Below are positions 25,161 through 32,442 of a stretch of 64,000 nt of DNA, piece after piece; the stretch's first letter is position 1; each line of letters starts with the position of its first letter. Under the pieces are notes generated by a model. The model was not told the origin of the DNA. It did no database searches and was given only the letters and a program-made list of their open reading frames with translations. The stretch is from Herbidospora mongoliensis (GTDB lineage: Bacteria > Actinomycetota > Actinomycetes > Streptosporangiales > Streptosporangiaceae). The translations under genes and the position numbers were made by a program. The stretch spans positions 310,001-374,000 of the forward strand of contig NZ_BBXD01000013.1 of NCBI RefSeq assembly GCF_001570545.1, read 5' to 3'.

Positions 25161-25178
25161 GATGAACAGATTTTCAGA
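25161..25178. promoter_or_regulatory. degenerate ArsR-type box (GATGA-N8-TCAGA)
   Basis: Two mismatches from TATGA-N8-TCATA. It lies 26-43 bases before the DivIVA-like gene and next to a possible minus-strand -10 (TATACA). Confidence 0.5.
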
Positions 25179-25280
25179 CCGTACTGAAGGGCGCCCGCGC
25201 GGCAGGCGAAGATCCGCAACGTGTGGAAGGCGCCGATTGTGGCGGACGGAGCGCAATGCCCCGGATCGCACCTGGCCGGG

Positions 25281-26435
25281 TCACTTCCCGCGCCCGATCG
25301 GGTCGAGCCGAATGAGCAGGTACCGACGTTGTGCGGCGTTGAGGTCTCCGATGTGCGTACCCCCACCGATTCCACCGCGCCGCAACATGGCCACGATCGC
25401 ACCAGTGTCATAGCCGGGCAGCGCCTGCAGGAGCCAGCCGATGTGGGTACTGACCGTCACGACGTCTGTCCTGTCCAGGAGTTGCCTCAATCGGATTCGG
25501 CCGTCGGCGAAGGCCATCCGCAGATCGGCGCGCGTCGCCGGGGTGAAAGCCGCCGGAGTCGGATCTGGTGCCGGCATCGGTCTTGGCGCGGGTCTCGCCA
25601 CGACGAGCGGCGCAGGCTCTCCGGACTCCATCAGGTGCGGCACTCCGAAGACCAGTCCCACAGCCGCCGCGACCACGGCCCCTCCCCCCAGCCACTCTCG
25701 CGGCTTGAGCCTTCCCGTGCGGCTGTCGCGGGCGAGTTCGAGGCCCACGATCGCCGTTCGGAGCAAAATGCCCGCGATCAGGCCGAGCAGCAGCGGTATC
25801 GCCTGCTCGGGCAGGCTCACGACCTTGGCCATGAGTACGCCCGCGGCGGGGCTGAGGCAGGAGAGCACCAGCCATGGAGCCAGCGATCGTCCCGCGACGT
25901 CGATCATCGCCGCCAGCGCCACTCCCTCGCTCGCGGAGTGCACCATCAGGGCGAGGATGACGACGACAGACGCGGCAAGGGCGAGCGTCGCCCCCTCCAC
26001 CACCCGGTGCGCCGACAGAGCGACAGCGGTCCCGGCTCCACCGGCGATCGCGGCACCCGCCGCGCCCGCTCGAGCGCGGTGGAATCCCGGCGCATGCCGA
26101 AGACCCACCTCGCGCTCGTGGCCGTGTCCGCAACCGTTCCGGGTGAAGTACGCGATCACCAGGAAACCGAAGAGCCCGGCCAGCACCACCCACCAGAGCG
26201 GAACGCCCGACTCCATCGCCTCTTCGTAGGCATCGGGCAGGAGATCGGCCATGGCCGTCATCAGCATCAGCGCCGAGGCCACCCCCAGCACGACGCTGAT
26301 CCTGTCCATGCTCCGGCGAGCCGCCCATGCTCCGGCCAGTGTGCTCAGCGCCACCAGCAGGACCGCCACCCATACCGTCCAGTCCTGGGGACCGTCGGCA
26401 CCATGGGCCGCCAACGCCGGCTGGAGAAAGAACAT
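25281..26435 (-). CDS. ZIP-family metal transporter fused to an actinobacterial IHF-like domain
   Basis: A 384-residue membrane protein. About eight hydrophobic helices carry the ZIP metal motifs HRVVEGATLAL and HSASEGVALAAMIDV (HxxxEG twice), with a His/Cys loop (NGCGHGHERE). After a Pro-rich linker (about 285-305), the last 80 residues resemble the helix-two-turn-helix protein mIHF/sIHF: RADLRMAFADGRIRLRQLL, GWLLQALPG, and a C-terminal GIGGGTHIGDLNAAQRRYLL. ATG 26435 has GAAGGG seven bases upstream; an in-frame TTG lies at 26501. By homology it moves Zn/Mn/Fe-class ions. The DNA-binding role of the tail is inference. Confidence 0.8.
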   Translation of the reverse strand: MFFLQPALAAHGADGPQDWTVWVAVLLVALSTLAGAWAARRSMDRISVVLGVASALMLMTAMADLLPDAYEEAMESGVPLWWVVLAGLFGFLVIAYFTRNGCGHGHEREVGLRHAPGFHRARAGAAGAAIAGGAGTAVALSAHRVVEGATLALAASVVVILALMVHSASEGVALAAMIDVAGRSLAPWLVLSCLSPAAGVLMAKVVSLPEQAIPLLLGLIAGILLRTAIVGLELARDSRTGRLKPREWLGGGAVVAAAVGLVFGVPHLMESGEPAPLVVARPAPRPMPAPDPTPAAFTPATRADLRMAFADGRIRLRQLLDRTDVVTVSTHIGWLLQALPGYDTGAIVAMLRRGGIGGGTHIGDLNAAQRRYLLIRLDPIGRGK

Positions 26436-26513
26436 GTCGAGGCCCTTCGCAAGTGTGGCCGGCCAGAGGTCTTCACCTGCCGACCGGCCACGATCGATCA
26501 AGCCGAGCGCGGA

Positions 26514-26615
26514 CTAGTGCTCGTGGGGGTGGTCATGGTCTTTGCACTCCGTCTCCGCCGGGCGCTCCGACTCGACGCAGTCCTCGTCCTCGGCGTGCTG
26601 ATGGGGCTCAATCAT
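26514..26615 (-). CDS. 33-residue His/Cys/acidic peptide, putative metal-binding
   Basis: A short gene starting MIEPHQHAEDEDCVES and ending CKDHDHPHEH. Of 33 residues, six are His, two Cys and thirteen Asp or Glu, and there is no hydrophobic segment. AGAAGGGA lies six bases before the ATG, a strong ribosome-binding site, and an ArsR-type box lies 60-77 bases upstream. It precedes the ZIP-fusion gene by 78 bases in the same direction. A soluble metal buffer or chaperone feeding the transporter fits, but no family is recognised. Confidence 0.6.
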   Translation of the reverse strand: MIEPHQHAEDEDCVESERPAETECKDHDHPHEH

Positions 26616-26674
26616 GGGCGTTCCCTTCTCTGATTATTACTGAGCGTCATCTCCTCGCGACAGACAGTCAAACA

Positions 26675-26692
26675 TATGAGCAGGTGTTCAGA
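26675..26692. promoter_or_regulatory. ArsR-type box (TATGA-N8-TCAGA)
   Basis: One mismatch from TATGA-N8-TCATA. It also contains TGAGCA-GG-TGTTCA, close to the SmtB consensus TGAACA-N2-TGTTCA. It faces the peptide/ZIP transcript on the minus strand. Confidence 0.65.
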
Positions 26693-26742
26693 AGTTCAAA
26701 CGCCCCCTTGCGTCGCCGCCACCTGGGATGCAAATCTAGATA

Positions 26743-26760
26743 TATGAATACTTGCTCATA
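26743..26760. promoter_or_regulatory. ArsR-type box (TATGA-N8-TCATA)
   Basis: Perfect five-base arms, 18 bases upstream of the second CDF start. It runs into the 15-base sequence shared with the divergent region at 24265-24279. Confidence 0.7.
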
Positions 26761-26778
26761 CGTTGAAGTGTGGGACTG

Positions 26779-27678
26779 ATGAGTAGCGGACATGGACACG
26801 GTCACGCCGCAGGTCGCCATCGCCGGCGTCTAGCGCTGTCCTTCGCTCTCGTTGGCATGTTCTTCGTCGTCGAACTCGTCGCCGGCTTAATCGCCGGTTC
26901 CCTGGCTCTGTTGTCGGACGCGGGCCACATGGCCGCTGATGTCGTCACCTTGGGCGCCGCGTTGCTGGCCACGCGTCTGGCCACCCGCCCCGACAACACG
27001 GGCCGCCGTACTTATGGTTCCTACCGGGCCGAGGTCTTCGCCTCGCTCCTCGCCGTCGCCCTCATGCTCGGGGTGTCGATCTACATCGTTTTCGAGGCCA
27101 TCGGCCGTATCGGCGAACCGGCGGAGGTCTCGACAGGACTGATGCTCGTGGTGGGTGGCATCGGCTTGGTGATCAATCTCATCGCCCTGTTCCTCCTTCG
27201 CTCGGGCGCCAGCGAGAGCCTCAACGTCAAGGGCGCGTACCTGGAGGTCATGGCCGACACCGCCGGATCGGTGGGTGTCATCGTGGCGGGATGGCTGGTC
27301 ATCGCGACCGGGCAACCGTTCTGGGACACGGTGGCCGCCCTGGTCATCGGCGTCTTCGTCGCCGTCCGGGCGATCGGCCTGGGACGTCAGGTCTTCGCAG
27401 TTTTGGGCCAGCACGTACCTGAGGGCATGGACACCACAGTGGTGGCCACGGACCTGGCCGACATCGACGGGGTGAGCGACGTCCACGACCTTCATCTCTG
27501 GACGCTGACCTCAGGAATGAACGTCGCGACCGCCCACCTCGTCACCGACGATCCGGGCGACAATCACGCCGTCCTGGACCGAGCCCGTGACGTGCTGCGG
27601 AGCAAACACGGCGTCGCGCACGCCACGCTCCAGGTCGAACCCCGCGAACACCAGGGCTGCGACGAGATCGGCTGGTAG
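26779..27678 (+). CDS. CDF family metal exporter (CzcD/ZitB-like)
   Basis: A 299-residue six-helix CDF transporter with a short His tag (SGHGHGHAAGRH) and a cytoplasmic domain (DVHDLHLWTLTSGMN). The TM2 site is HMAAD, but the TM5 site reads EVMAD, with Glu where Zn-type CDFs have His, so metal choice may differ from the CDF fusion at 22934. ATG 26779 is used; GTG at 26770 is in frame. The ArsR-type box sits directly upstream and would block its transcription without metal. Confidence 0.92.
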   Translation: MSSGHGHGHAAGRHRRRLALSFALVGMFFVVELVAGLIAGSLALLSDAGHMAADVVTLGAALLATRLATRPDNTGRRTYGSYRAEVFASLLAVALMLGVSIYIVFEAIGRIGEPAEVSTGLMLVVGGIGLVINLIALFLLRSGASESLNVKGAYLEVMADTAGSVGVIVAGWLVIATGQPFWDTVAALVIGVFVAVRAIGLGRQVFAVLGQHVPEGMDTTVVATDLADIDGVSDVHDLHLWTLTSGMNVATAHLVTDDPGDNHAVLDRARDVLRSKHGVAHATLQVEPREHQGCDEIGW

Positions 27679-27798
27679 GGCTTTCCCGCGCGCTGGATCC
27701 ACTCGCCCAGCTCGCCGATCGGACGGGAGCCATCCTCAGCATCGCTCACCGCGACGATGACAGCGGGACCGACGCCTCGTCGTGTCGGGGTGCCGCGC

Positions 27799-28443
27799 TC
27801 AGGGGAGGATCGCGGTGGTGAGGGTGTCTTTGATCCACCGCTCCCACTGGGCGGGTGTCCAACCCCGTTCGATGGTGAACAGCTGATAGACCTCGATACT
27901 CACGAGGCAGAAGACGATGTCCGTTGCGCGGTCCACGGTCAGTCCTGGCCGCAGCGCGTGCTTCTCGGCCAGCTGCTGCACGACCGTGCGCTGCGCGAGG
28001 TAACGCTGCCCGAGGTTGGTCTGCCACTGCGCGGCCATCTCCGGATCGGCGCCGACCGCGTCACGCACGATCTTCATGATCGGTGCCACCCGGCCGAAGA
28101 CCGCGCGGGCGTTGCGCACCCAGATCGCGAGCGCGCGCCGGCCGTCCGGCTCGTCGCGCACACGCTGAGCCCAGGTCCGATCCAGCAGGGGCACCGGCTT
28201 GTCATCGCCGACGGCCAGCACGTCGACGACCTCCTTGAGCACCGTCGCCTTGTTTCCGAAGTGGAAGTAGAGCGTCTGGACCGCCACGCCGGCGCCCTTG
28301 GCGATCTGGGTGAGGGTCGTGGCCGCGTAGCCGTGCTCGATGAACAGGCTGGCGGCCTGGTCGATGATCCGGCGCCGGGTGGCGCGCGCCTGCTCCACGC
28401 GGCGCGTGCCAGGTTGGCCCTCCGCCTTGACACGTTGGCTCAT
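27799..28443 (-). CDS. TetR family transcriptional regulator
   Basis: A 214-residue repressor. The helix-turn-helix occupies about residues 20-65 (RRRIIDQAASLFIEHGYAAT, LTQIAKGAGVAVQTLYFHFG, NKATVLKEVVD) and the rest is the ligand-binding domain. It is divergent from the VOC/cupin pair, with two strong palindromes between them, so it should repress both itself and that pair. Confidence 0.92.
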   Translation of the reverse strand: MSQRVKAEGQPGTRRVEQARATRRRIIDQAASLFIEHGYAATTLTQIAKGAGVAVQTLYFHFGNKATVLKEVVDVLAVGDDKPVPLLDRTWAQRVRDEPDGRRALAIWVRNARAVFGRVAPIMKIVRDAVGADPEMAAQWQTNLGQRYLAQRTVVQQLAEKHALRPGLTVDRATDIVFCLVSIEVYQLFTIERGWTPAQWERWIKDTLTTAILP

Positions 28444-28468
28444 TCGCTAGATCGTACTCTAGTGAATG
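28441..28468. promoter_or_regulatory. TetR operator 1
   Basis: CATTCGCTAG and CTAGTGAATG form arms with one mismatch around eight bases. It includes the ATG of the TetR gene at 28441-28443. Confidence 0.65.
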
Positions 28469-28488
28469 GCTAGAGCTAGCTCTAGCCA
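28467..28488. promoter_or_regulatory. TetR operator 2, 22-bp perfect palindrome
   Basis: Two half-sites TGGCTAGAGCT and AGCTCTAGCCA meet with no spacer, so all 22 bases are symmetric. It shares two bases with operator 1 and lies 25 bases before the VOC start. CTAG-rich half-sites occur in both operators. Confidence 0.75.
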
Positions 28489-28512
28489 AACTCAGCCGGA
28501 AGGGGATACCTC

Positions 28513-28923
28513 GTGGACACCGCGGTCAACGGCTTCCACCACGTCAAGCTGCCCGTCGCCGACCTGCCACGCAGCCGCGACTGGTACGCGCGCGTGCTGG
28601 GCCTGCAAACCCACATCGAGTTCATGGAGGAGGGCGTGCTCATGGGAGTGGCGATGCGCGATCCCGGCGGCAGCGTCGAACTCGCCCTGCGTCACGACCC
28701 GGCGCGCGCGGCCGCGCTGGCCGGGTTCGATCCGCTCGCCCTGCGCATCCCCACGTCGGCCGCCCTCGACGCGTGGCAGCAGCGCCTCGAGGACCTCGGC
28801 CAGCCGTACGGCGAGATCGTCGCCGGACACATGGGCCGGGTGCTCGTCGGCCTGTGTGACCCGGACGGTATCGAGGTGCGCCTCTACTTCCCCGCCGAGG
28901 CGCACGCCGGAGGCGAACGATGA
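28513..28923 (+). CDS. VOC (glyoxalase/dioxygenase) family protein
   Basis: A 136-residue VOC-fold protein of two beta-alpha-beta-beta-beta units. FHHVKLPVADLPRSRDWYARVLG opens the first and LCDPDGIEVRLYFP closes the second; His (HVKL) and Glu (IEVRLY) are the usual metal ligands. GTG 28513 follows GGAAGGGG. Its stop overlaps the next gene by four bases. Substrate unknown; antibiotic-resistance and dioxygenase roles occur in this fold. Confidence 0.88.
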   Translation: MDTAVNGFHHVKLPVADLPRSRDWYARVLGLQTHIEFMEEGVLMGVAMRDPGGSVELALRHDPARAAALAGFDPLALRIPTSAALDAWQQRLEDLGQPYGEIVAGHMGRVLVGLCDPDGIEVRLYFPAEAHAGGER

Positions 28924-29411
28924 GCTTCGACACCAAGGGGTACCGGCTGACTCCAGACGACGGGCCGCAGGTGTGGTTCCTGAACACCCGGATGAACATC
29001 AAAGCCGGCGCCGCCCAGACCGGCGGGGCGTTCACGCTCATCGAATGGTCCGCGCCGGTCGGCTTCGGCCCGCCTCTGCACGTCCACGGCGTCGAGGACG
29101 AGGGGTTCTACATCCTGGACGGCGAGATCAGCGTCGAGTGCGGCGACCAGCACTTCACCGCCGGGCCCGGAGACTTCACGTTCCTGCCACGCGGCATTCC
29201 CCACAGCTTCCTCGTCACCCAGGGTCCCGTACGCGGTCTGCAGATCACCGCGCCGTCGGGGTTCGAAGACTTCATCACCGAGATCGGTCACCCGGCGACC
29301 GGGCCAGGCCTGCCCGAACCCACCGAACCTGACCTCCCCCGCCTGATCGCGGCTGCCCAGCGCCACCACCAACAGATCCTCGGCCCGCCACCACGCTCAC
29401 CCGCACAATGA
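28920..29411 (+). CDS. cupin domain protein (quercetinase-like)
   Basis: A 163-residue cupin with motif 1 PPLHVHGVEDEGFYILDGE (about 50-68) and motif 2 LPRGIPHSFLVTQG (about 88-101). The layout suits quercetin dioxygenase-like cupins. Co-translated with the VOC protein under TetR control; both may act on one aromatic or toxic compound. Confidence 0.88.
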   Translation: MSFDTKGYRLTPDDGPQVWFLNTRMNIKAGAAQTGGAFTLIEWSAPVGFGPPLHVHGVEDEGFYILDGEISVECGDQHFTAGPGDFTFLPRGIPHSFLVTQGPVRGLQITAPSGFEDFITEIGHPATGPGLPEPTEPDLPRLIAAAQRHHQQILGPPPRSPAQ

Positions 29412-29508
29412 CCGAGCCGCACATGCCGGCACGCGTCCGCCCGCACCGACGAAGGCCACCGTCCGCCGGCTTCGGCTCCGGGAACGACGAAGGGCGCCCT
29501 CACGCACT

Positions 29509-29557
29509 ACGAGCCTCCGCGCGATAGTGCTCTAGGAGGAAATGCGAAGAGGCTCGT
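29509..29557. repeat. long-spaced inverted repeat ACGAGCCTC / GAGGCTCGT
   Basis: Perfect nine-base arms 31 bases apart in the 271-base gap before the sigma factor gene. TACGAGCCTCCG (29508-29519) is repeated exactly at 31608-31619, at the edge of the truncated tRNA-Thr copy. Meaning unknown. The rest of the gap shows no gene I can support. Confidence 0.45.
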
Positions 29558-29682
29558 ATCGGTTCGACACGGACGGTCCGCGAGTTGGACCGCCTCGGTG
29601 TCAGCCGCTTCACCGCTCAGAAATCCTCCGCCACGTCGTCAGTTCTGGTAGCTCCTCGCCACCTGCGGAAGGATTGACGACC

Positions 29683-30690
29683 ATGACCGACGCCAGATTG
29701 CCAGGCGACGACGAGGCGGCGTTCATCGCGGCGGCCCGCTCAAACGACGCGGCGCAGTTCGCCTTCATCACGGAGCGCTACCGGCGTGAGCTGCAGGTGC
29801 ACTGCTACCGGATGCTCGCCAACTACGACGACGCCCAGGACATGACGCAGGAGACGTTTCTGCGGGTGTGGAACAAGCGGGAGTCGTTCAAGGGCCACGC
29901 CGCGGTGCGGACCTGGCTGTACCGGATCGCGACGAACGCCTGCCTCGACTTCCTGGAGAAGCGCAACGACCGCACACCCGTGCCCGCCGAGCTGCCCGGC
30001 GCGGGCTCGGAAGTGCGCTACCTGCAGCCCTACCCGGATCACATGCTCCCGGAGGACCCGCAAGAATCGGTGGTGGCGCGGGAGACGATCGAGCTGGCGT
30101 TCATCGTCGCCGTCCAGCACCTGCCGCCGCGGCAGCGGGCGGTGTTCATCGTGCGCGACGTCCTCGGCTGGCCGGCGTCGACGGCCGCCGACGCCCTCGA
30201 GCTGACCGTCGCATCGGTGACCAGCGCACTGCAGCGGGCGCGCGTGACGATGCGCGAGCAGCTGCCCGACCGCCGCCTCGACTGGCGGAGCCACGCCACG
30301 CACGAGCTGTCGGATGACGAGCGCGGCGTGGTGAAGTCATATATGGACGCCCATGAGCGCAACGACCTCGACGGGCTGATGGCCCTGCTGCGCGACGACC
30401 TGCGCTTCGCGATGCTGCCCAAGCCGGGCACCTTGATCGTCACGGCCAAGGACGCGGTGGACGGCTGGGTCTCCAATGGGCTCTTCCAGCGCGGCCGCGA
30501 CGACTGGCGCTGCATCGCCACGACGGTCAACCGCATGCCTGCCGCCGTGCTGTACCTCCGCACCCCCGACAACCCGGAACACCGTCTGTTCACCATCGCG
30601 GTCCTGCGCATCGTCGACGGGAAGATCGCCGAGCTCACCGGATTCAGCGCCGCCGACAAACCCTGGCTGGGCCTGCCCGCGACACTGTGA
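29683..30690 (+). CDS. ECF RNA polymerase sigma factor with SnoaL-like C-terminal domain
   Basis: A 335-residue group IV sigma factor of the SigX5/SigG-like class (TIGR02960-like). Region 2 spans about residues 25-95 (ITERYRRELQVHCYRML, DDAQDMTQETFLRVW, FKGHAAVRTWLYRIATNACLD). Region 4 spans about 140-200 (HLPPRQRAVFIVRDVLGW, LTVASVTSALQRARVTM). A SnoaL/NTF2-like domain follows (about 215-335) and may take the place of an anti-sigma factor. ATG 29683 follows GGAAGGA; the longer open frame from 29542 has no convincing start. Confidence 0.9.
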   Translation: MTDARLPGDDEAAFIAAARSNDAAQFAFITERYRRELQVHCYRMLANYDDAQDMTQETFLRVWNKRESFKGHAAVRTWLYRIATNACLDFLEKRNDRTPVPAELPGAGSEVRYLQPYPDHMLPEDPQESVVARETIELAFIVAVQHLPPRQRAVFIVRDVLGWPASTAADALELTVASVTSALQRARVTMREQLPDRRLDWRSHATHELSDDERGVVKSYMDAHERNDLDGLMALLRDDLRFAMLPKPGTLIVTAKDAVDGWVSNGLFQRGRDDWRCIATTVNRMPAAVLYLRTPDNPEHRLFTIAVLRIVDGKIAELTGFSAADKPWLGLPATL

Positions 30691-30748
30691 TCAGGCCGGC
30701 GTCCCCGAAGTCACCGCAGGATGAGCACCCGACCAGCTGAACACCACC

Positions 30749-30773
30749 GCCCCGCCGGCGTTCCCGGCGGGGC
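30749..30773. terminator. GC-rich hairpin between convergent genes
   Basis: GCCCCGCCGG and CCGGCGGGGC form a perfect 10-bp stem with a five-base loop, between the sigma factor and the RibD-like gene. No T-run follows. Confidence 0.7.
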
Positions 30774-30788
30774 ATCACTCGCCCGTGC

Positions 30789-31361
30789 TCATCGCCTCGT
30801 CTCGTACCGGGTCAGCAAGACGCCGCCGGGAAATGTCCGCGTCTCGATCAGGTCCAGGTTCACCCAGCTGTCCAACGCGGTGAAGAACGGCGTGCCGCCG
30901 CCCACTATGACCGGCACGGTGACCAGCACGTACTCGTCGATCAGCCCGGCCCGCATGGCCGCCGCCGCGAGCGTCGCGCCGCCGATGTCCATCGGGCCGC
31001 CGTCCCCGGCCCTGAGCCGGGCGATCTCGGCGACCGCGTCACCCGTGACGAGTCGGGTGTTCCAGTCGACCTTGTCGACCGTCGACGAGAACACCACCTT
31101 CGGCATATCGCGCCAGCGGCGGGCGTACTCGATCTCCGCCGGTGTGGCCCCAGGCTGCTGGTCGGCGGTCGGCCAATGGGGGCTCATCGCCTCCCACAGC
31201 TTGCGCCCGTACAGCGCCAGGCCGGTGGCCCCCACCCGGTCGGACCACCACTGGAACAGTTCGGTGCTCGGTCCATCCCCTCCACTCCAGCCGAGGTCGT
31301 CGCCGGGCGCGGCGATGTAGCCGTCCAGGGTCACGTTCATGGCGAAGATCAGTTTCCGCAT
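30789..31361 (-). CDS. dihydrofolate reductase-like (RibD C-terminal domain) protein
   Basis: A 190-residue RibD_C/DHFR-fold protein. MRKLIFAMNVTLDGYIAAP is the family N-terminus; MDIGGATLAAAAMRAGLIDEY and VPVIVGGGTPFF form the nucleotide-binding C-terminal part. Such proteins reduce small substrates with NADPH; most are not true DHFRs. ATG 31361 has AGGAGG eight bases upstream. Confidence 0.9.
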   Translation of the reverse strand: MRKLIFAMNVTLDGYIAAPGDDLGWSGGDGPSTELFQWWSDRVGATGLALYGRKLWEAMSPHWPTADQQPGATPAEIEYARRWRDMPKVVFSSTVDKVDWNTRLVTGDAVAEIARLRAGDGGPMDIGGATLAAAAMRAGLIDEYVLVTVPVIVGGGTPFFTALDSWVNLDLIETRTFPGGVLLTRYETRR

Positions 31362-31512
31362 CGTGCCAGCCTCCTGTGAGTCGATCTCACACGTACAGAC
31401 GGGCGCGGCGCGGAAATCTCATCGGTGCGCGAGCACGACCGGATCGGGCCGCCGCGCGGCGGGGTCCATGAGTTCCGGCCACAGGCGGCAGTTGCACGGA
31501 CACCGGAGGAAA

Positions 31513-31613
31513 TGCAACCGGAAACGATCACAGGACGCCTCCCCGAAGGGAAACGCCCTGGTCAAGAGTGGAGCCGCCTTGGGGAATCGACCCCCAGACC
31601 TACGCGTTACGAG
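31513..31613 (-). repeat. truncated copy of tRNA-Thr 3' part plus its terminator (att-like)
   Basis: This 101-bp segment matches 37225-37325 with five substitutions by eye. It includes the tRNA-Thr acceptor 3' strand, T arm and anticodon 3' half in the same orientation, then diverges exactly at the anticodon. The hairpin that ends the real tRNA transcript is damaged here by two of the substitutions. A partial tRNA 3' end at one side and an intact tRNA at the other is the mark left by tRNA-directed integration. Confidence 0.75.
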
Positions 31614-32442
31614 CCTCCGGATCCGCAGTCAAGGGCAGTCCTCTCAAGCTCGTTACTGTCCAAATCCGCTGGTCAGAGCACACGCGACCTCTGACGGTCA
31701 GCGGCGGACACAGGCGAACTGCAACGGAAACGGAGGCTAGGAAGCTTGATCATACGGGTGAGCTTCGCGATCTTCTTTTGCACCGTTGGGGTTTGTAGCC
31801 GTACACGAACTTTCAGATGAGCGCGGGCATCGCGGCGGAGAGGGACACGCGGCGGCCGAGGAGTCAGCGCTGAACGAGCTCATGAGCGGAAGGCCCTGAC
31901 CACCGCCGCCCGCCGCGGTGACGGCGAGCACACCTGCGGGCCCCGCGCGACGAGGGTGACCCCGACCTGCGCTTCGAGACGCTGGACACGCTTCGTCAGG
32001 GCCGACGAGGACATGTGCAGCCGCCCGGCCATAGTGCTTCTCCTGCACCAGCACCAGAAAGTCGGCGACCAGCCCGAGATCCAGATTCATACGAATGGAT
32101 GAGCCTCTGGCCCCATTCTGCGGCCGCTGTCGCGAATGGCACGACCGACAGCTCGGGTCTTTTTCGAAAAACGCTCAAGCACGGCCTCGCGTCATCTTGT
32201 GTCTATACACGCCTGGCATGAACGTGTTAAAACCGCATTGGCTAGCGTCCGCCGCGTAAATGTGCTGTTACTGGCACGCCCTACAACCGTTCGACGGCAC
32301 GACGGAGTCGGCACACTCCGACCCTCGTACACCACCCCGGGCAAACAGCGTGGCGGCGCGCGCCTTGCCTGACTGAGTCGTGAGGTCAGGTCGACATGCA
32401 CATGCACATGGACGTTCACCCGCGCAGCGCGCGAGGTGCGGC
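31614..32442. other. gene-poor interval with decayed sequence
   Basis: Between the tRNA fragment and the large secreted-protein gene I find only a LysR remnant (31870-32090). No integrase or excisionase gene can be read. GTGT-CTAT-ACAC near 32200 is a small palindrome in what may be the promoter region of the large gene. Confidence 0.5.
31870..32090 (-). pseudogene. LysR-family regulator remnant, frameshifted
   Basis: From the ATG at 32090 the frame reads MNLDLGLVADFLVLVQEKHY, the first helix of a LysR-type regulator. It is then out of phase; the next frame continues GRLHMSSSALTKRVQRLEAQ then VGVTLVARGP, the recognition helix and following sheet. A small deletion near 32030 explains the shift. 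The ligand-binding domain is absent. Confidence 0.7.

Noticed and set aside
27564-27749. 61-codon minus-strand frame starting MSDAEDGSRPIGELGEW
   Set aside because: The first half looks protein-like, but the frame runs antisense into the second CDF gene and no family is recognisable.
29542-29682. upstream extension of the ECF sigma factor
   Set aside because: The added 47 residues have no sigma homology, and ATG 29683 has a proper GGAAGGA site.
31425-31798. several short frames over the truncated tRNA copy (WGIDPQTYALRASG-like)
   Set aside because: This is the usual translation of tRNA 3' ends seen in over-called genes.
31614-32442. search for an integrase or excisionase within the tRNA-flanked islet
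   Set aside because: No tyrosine- or serine-recombinase motif is readable in any frame.
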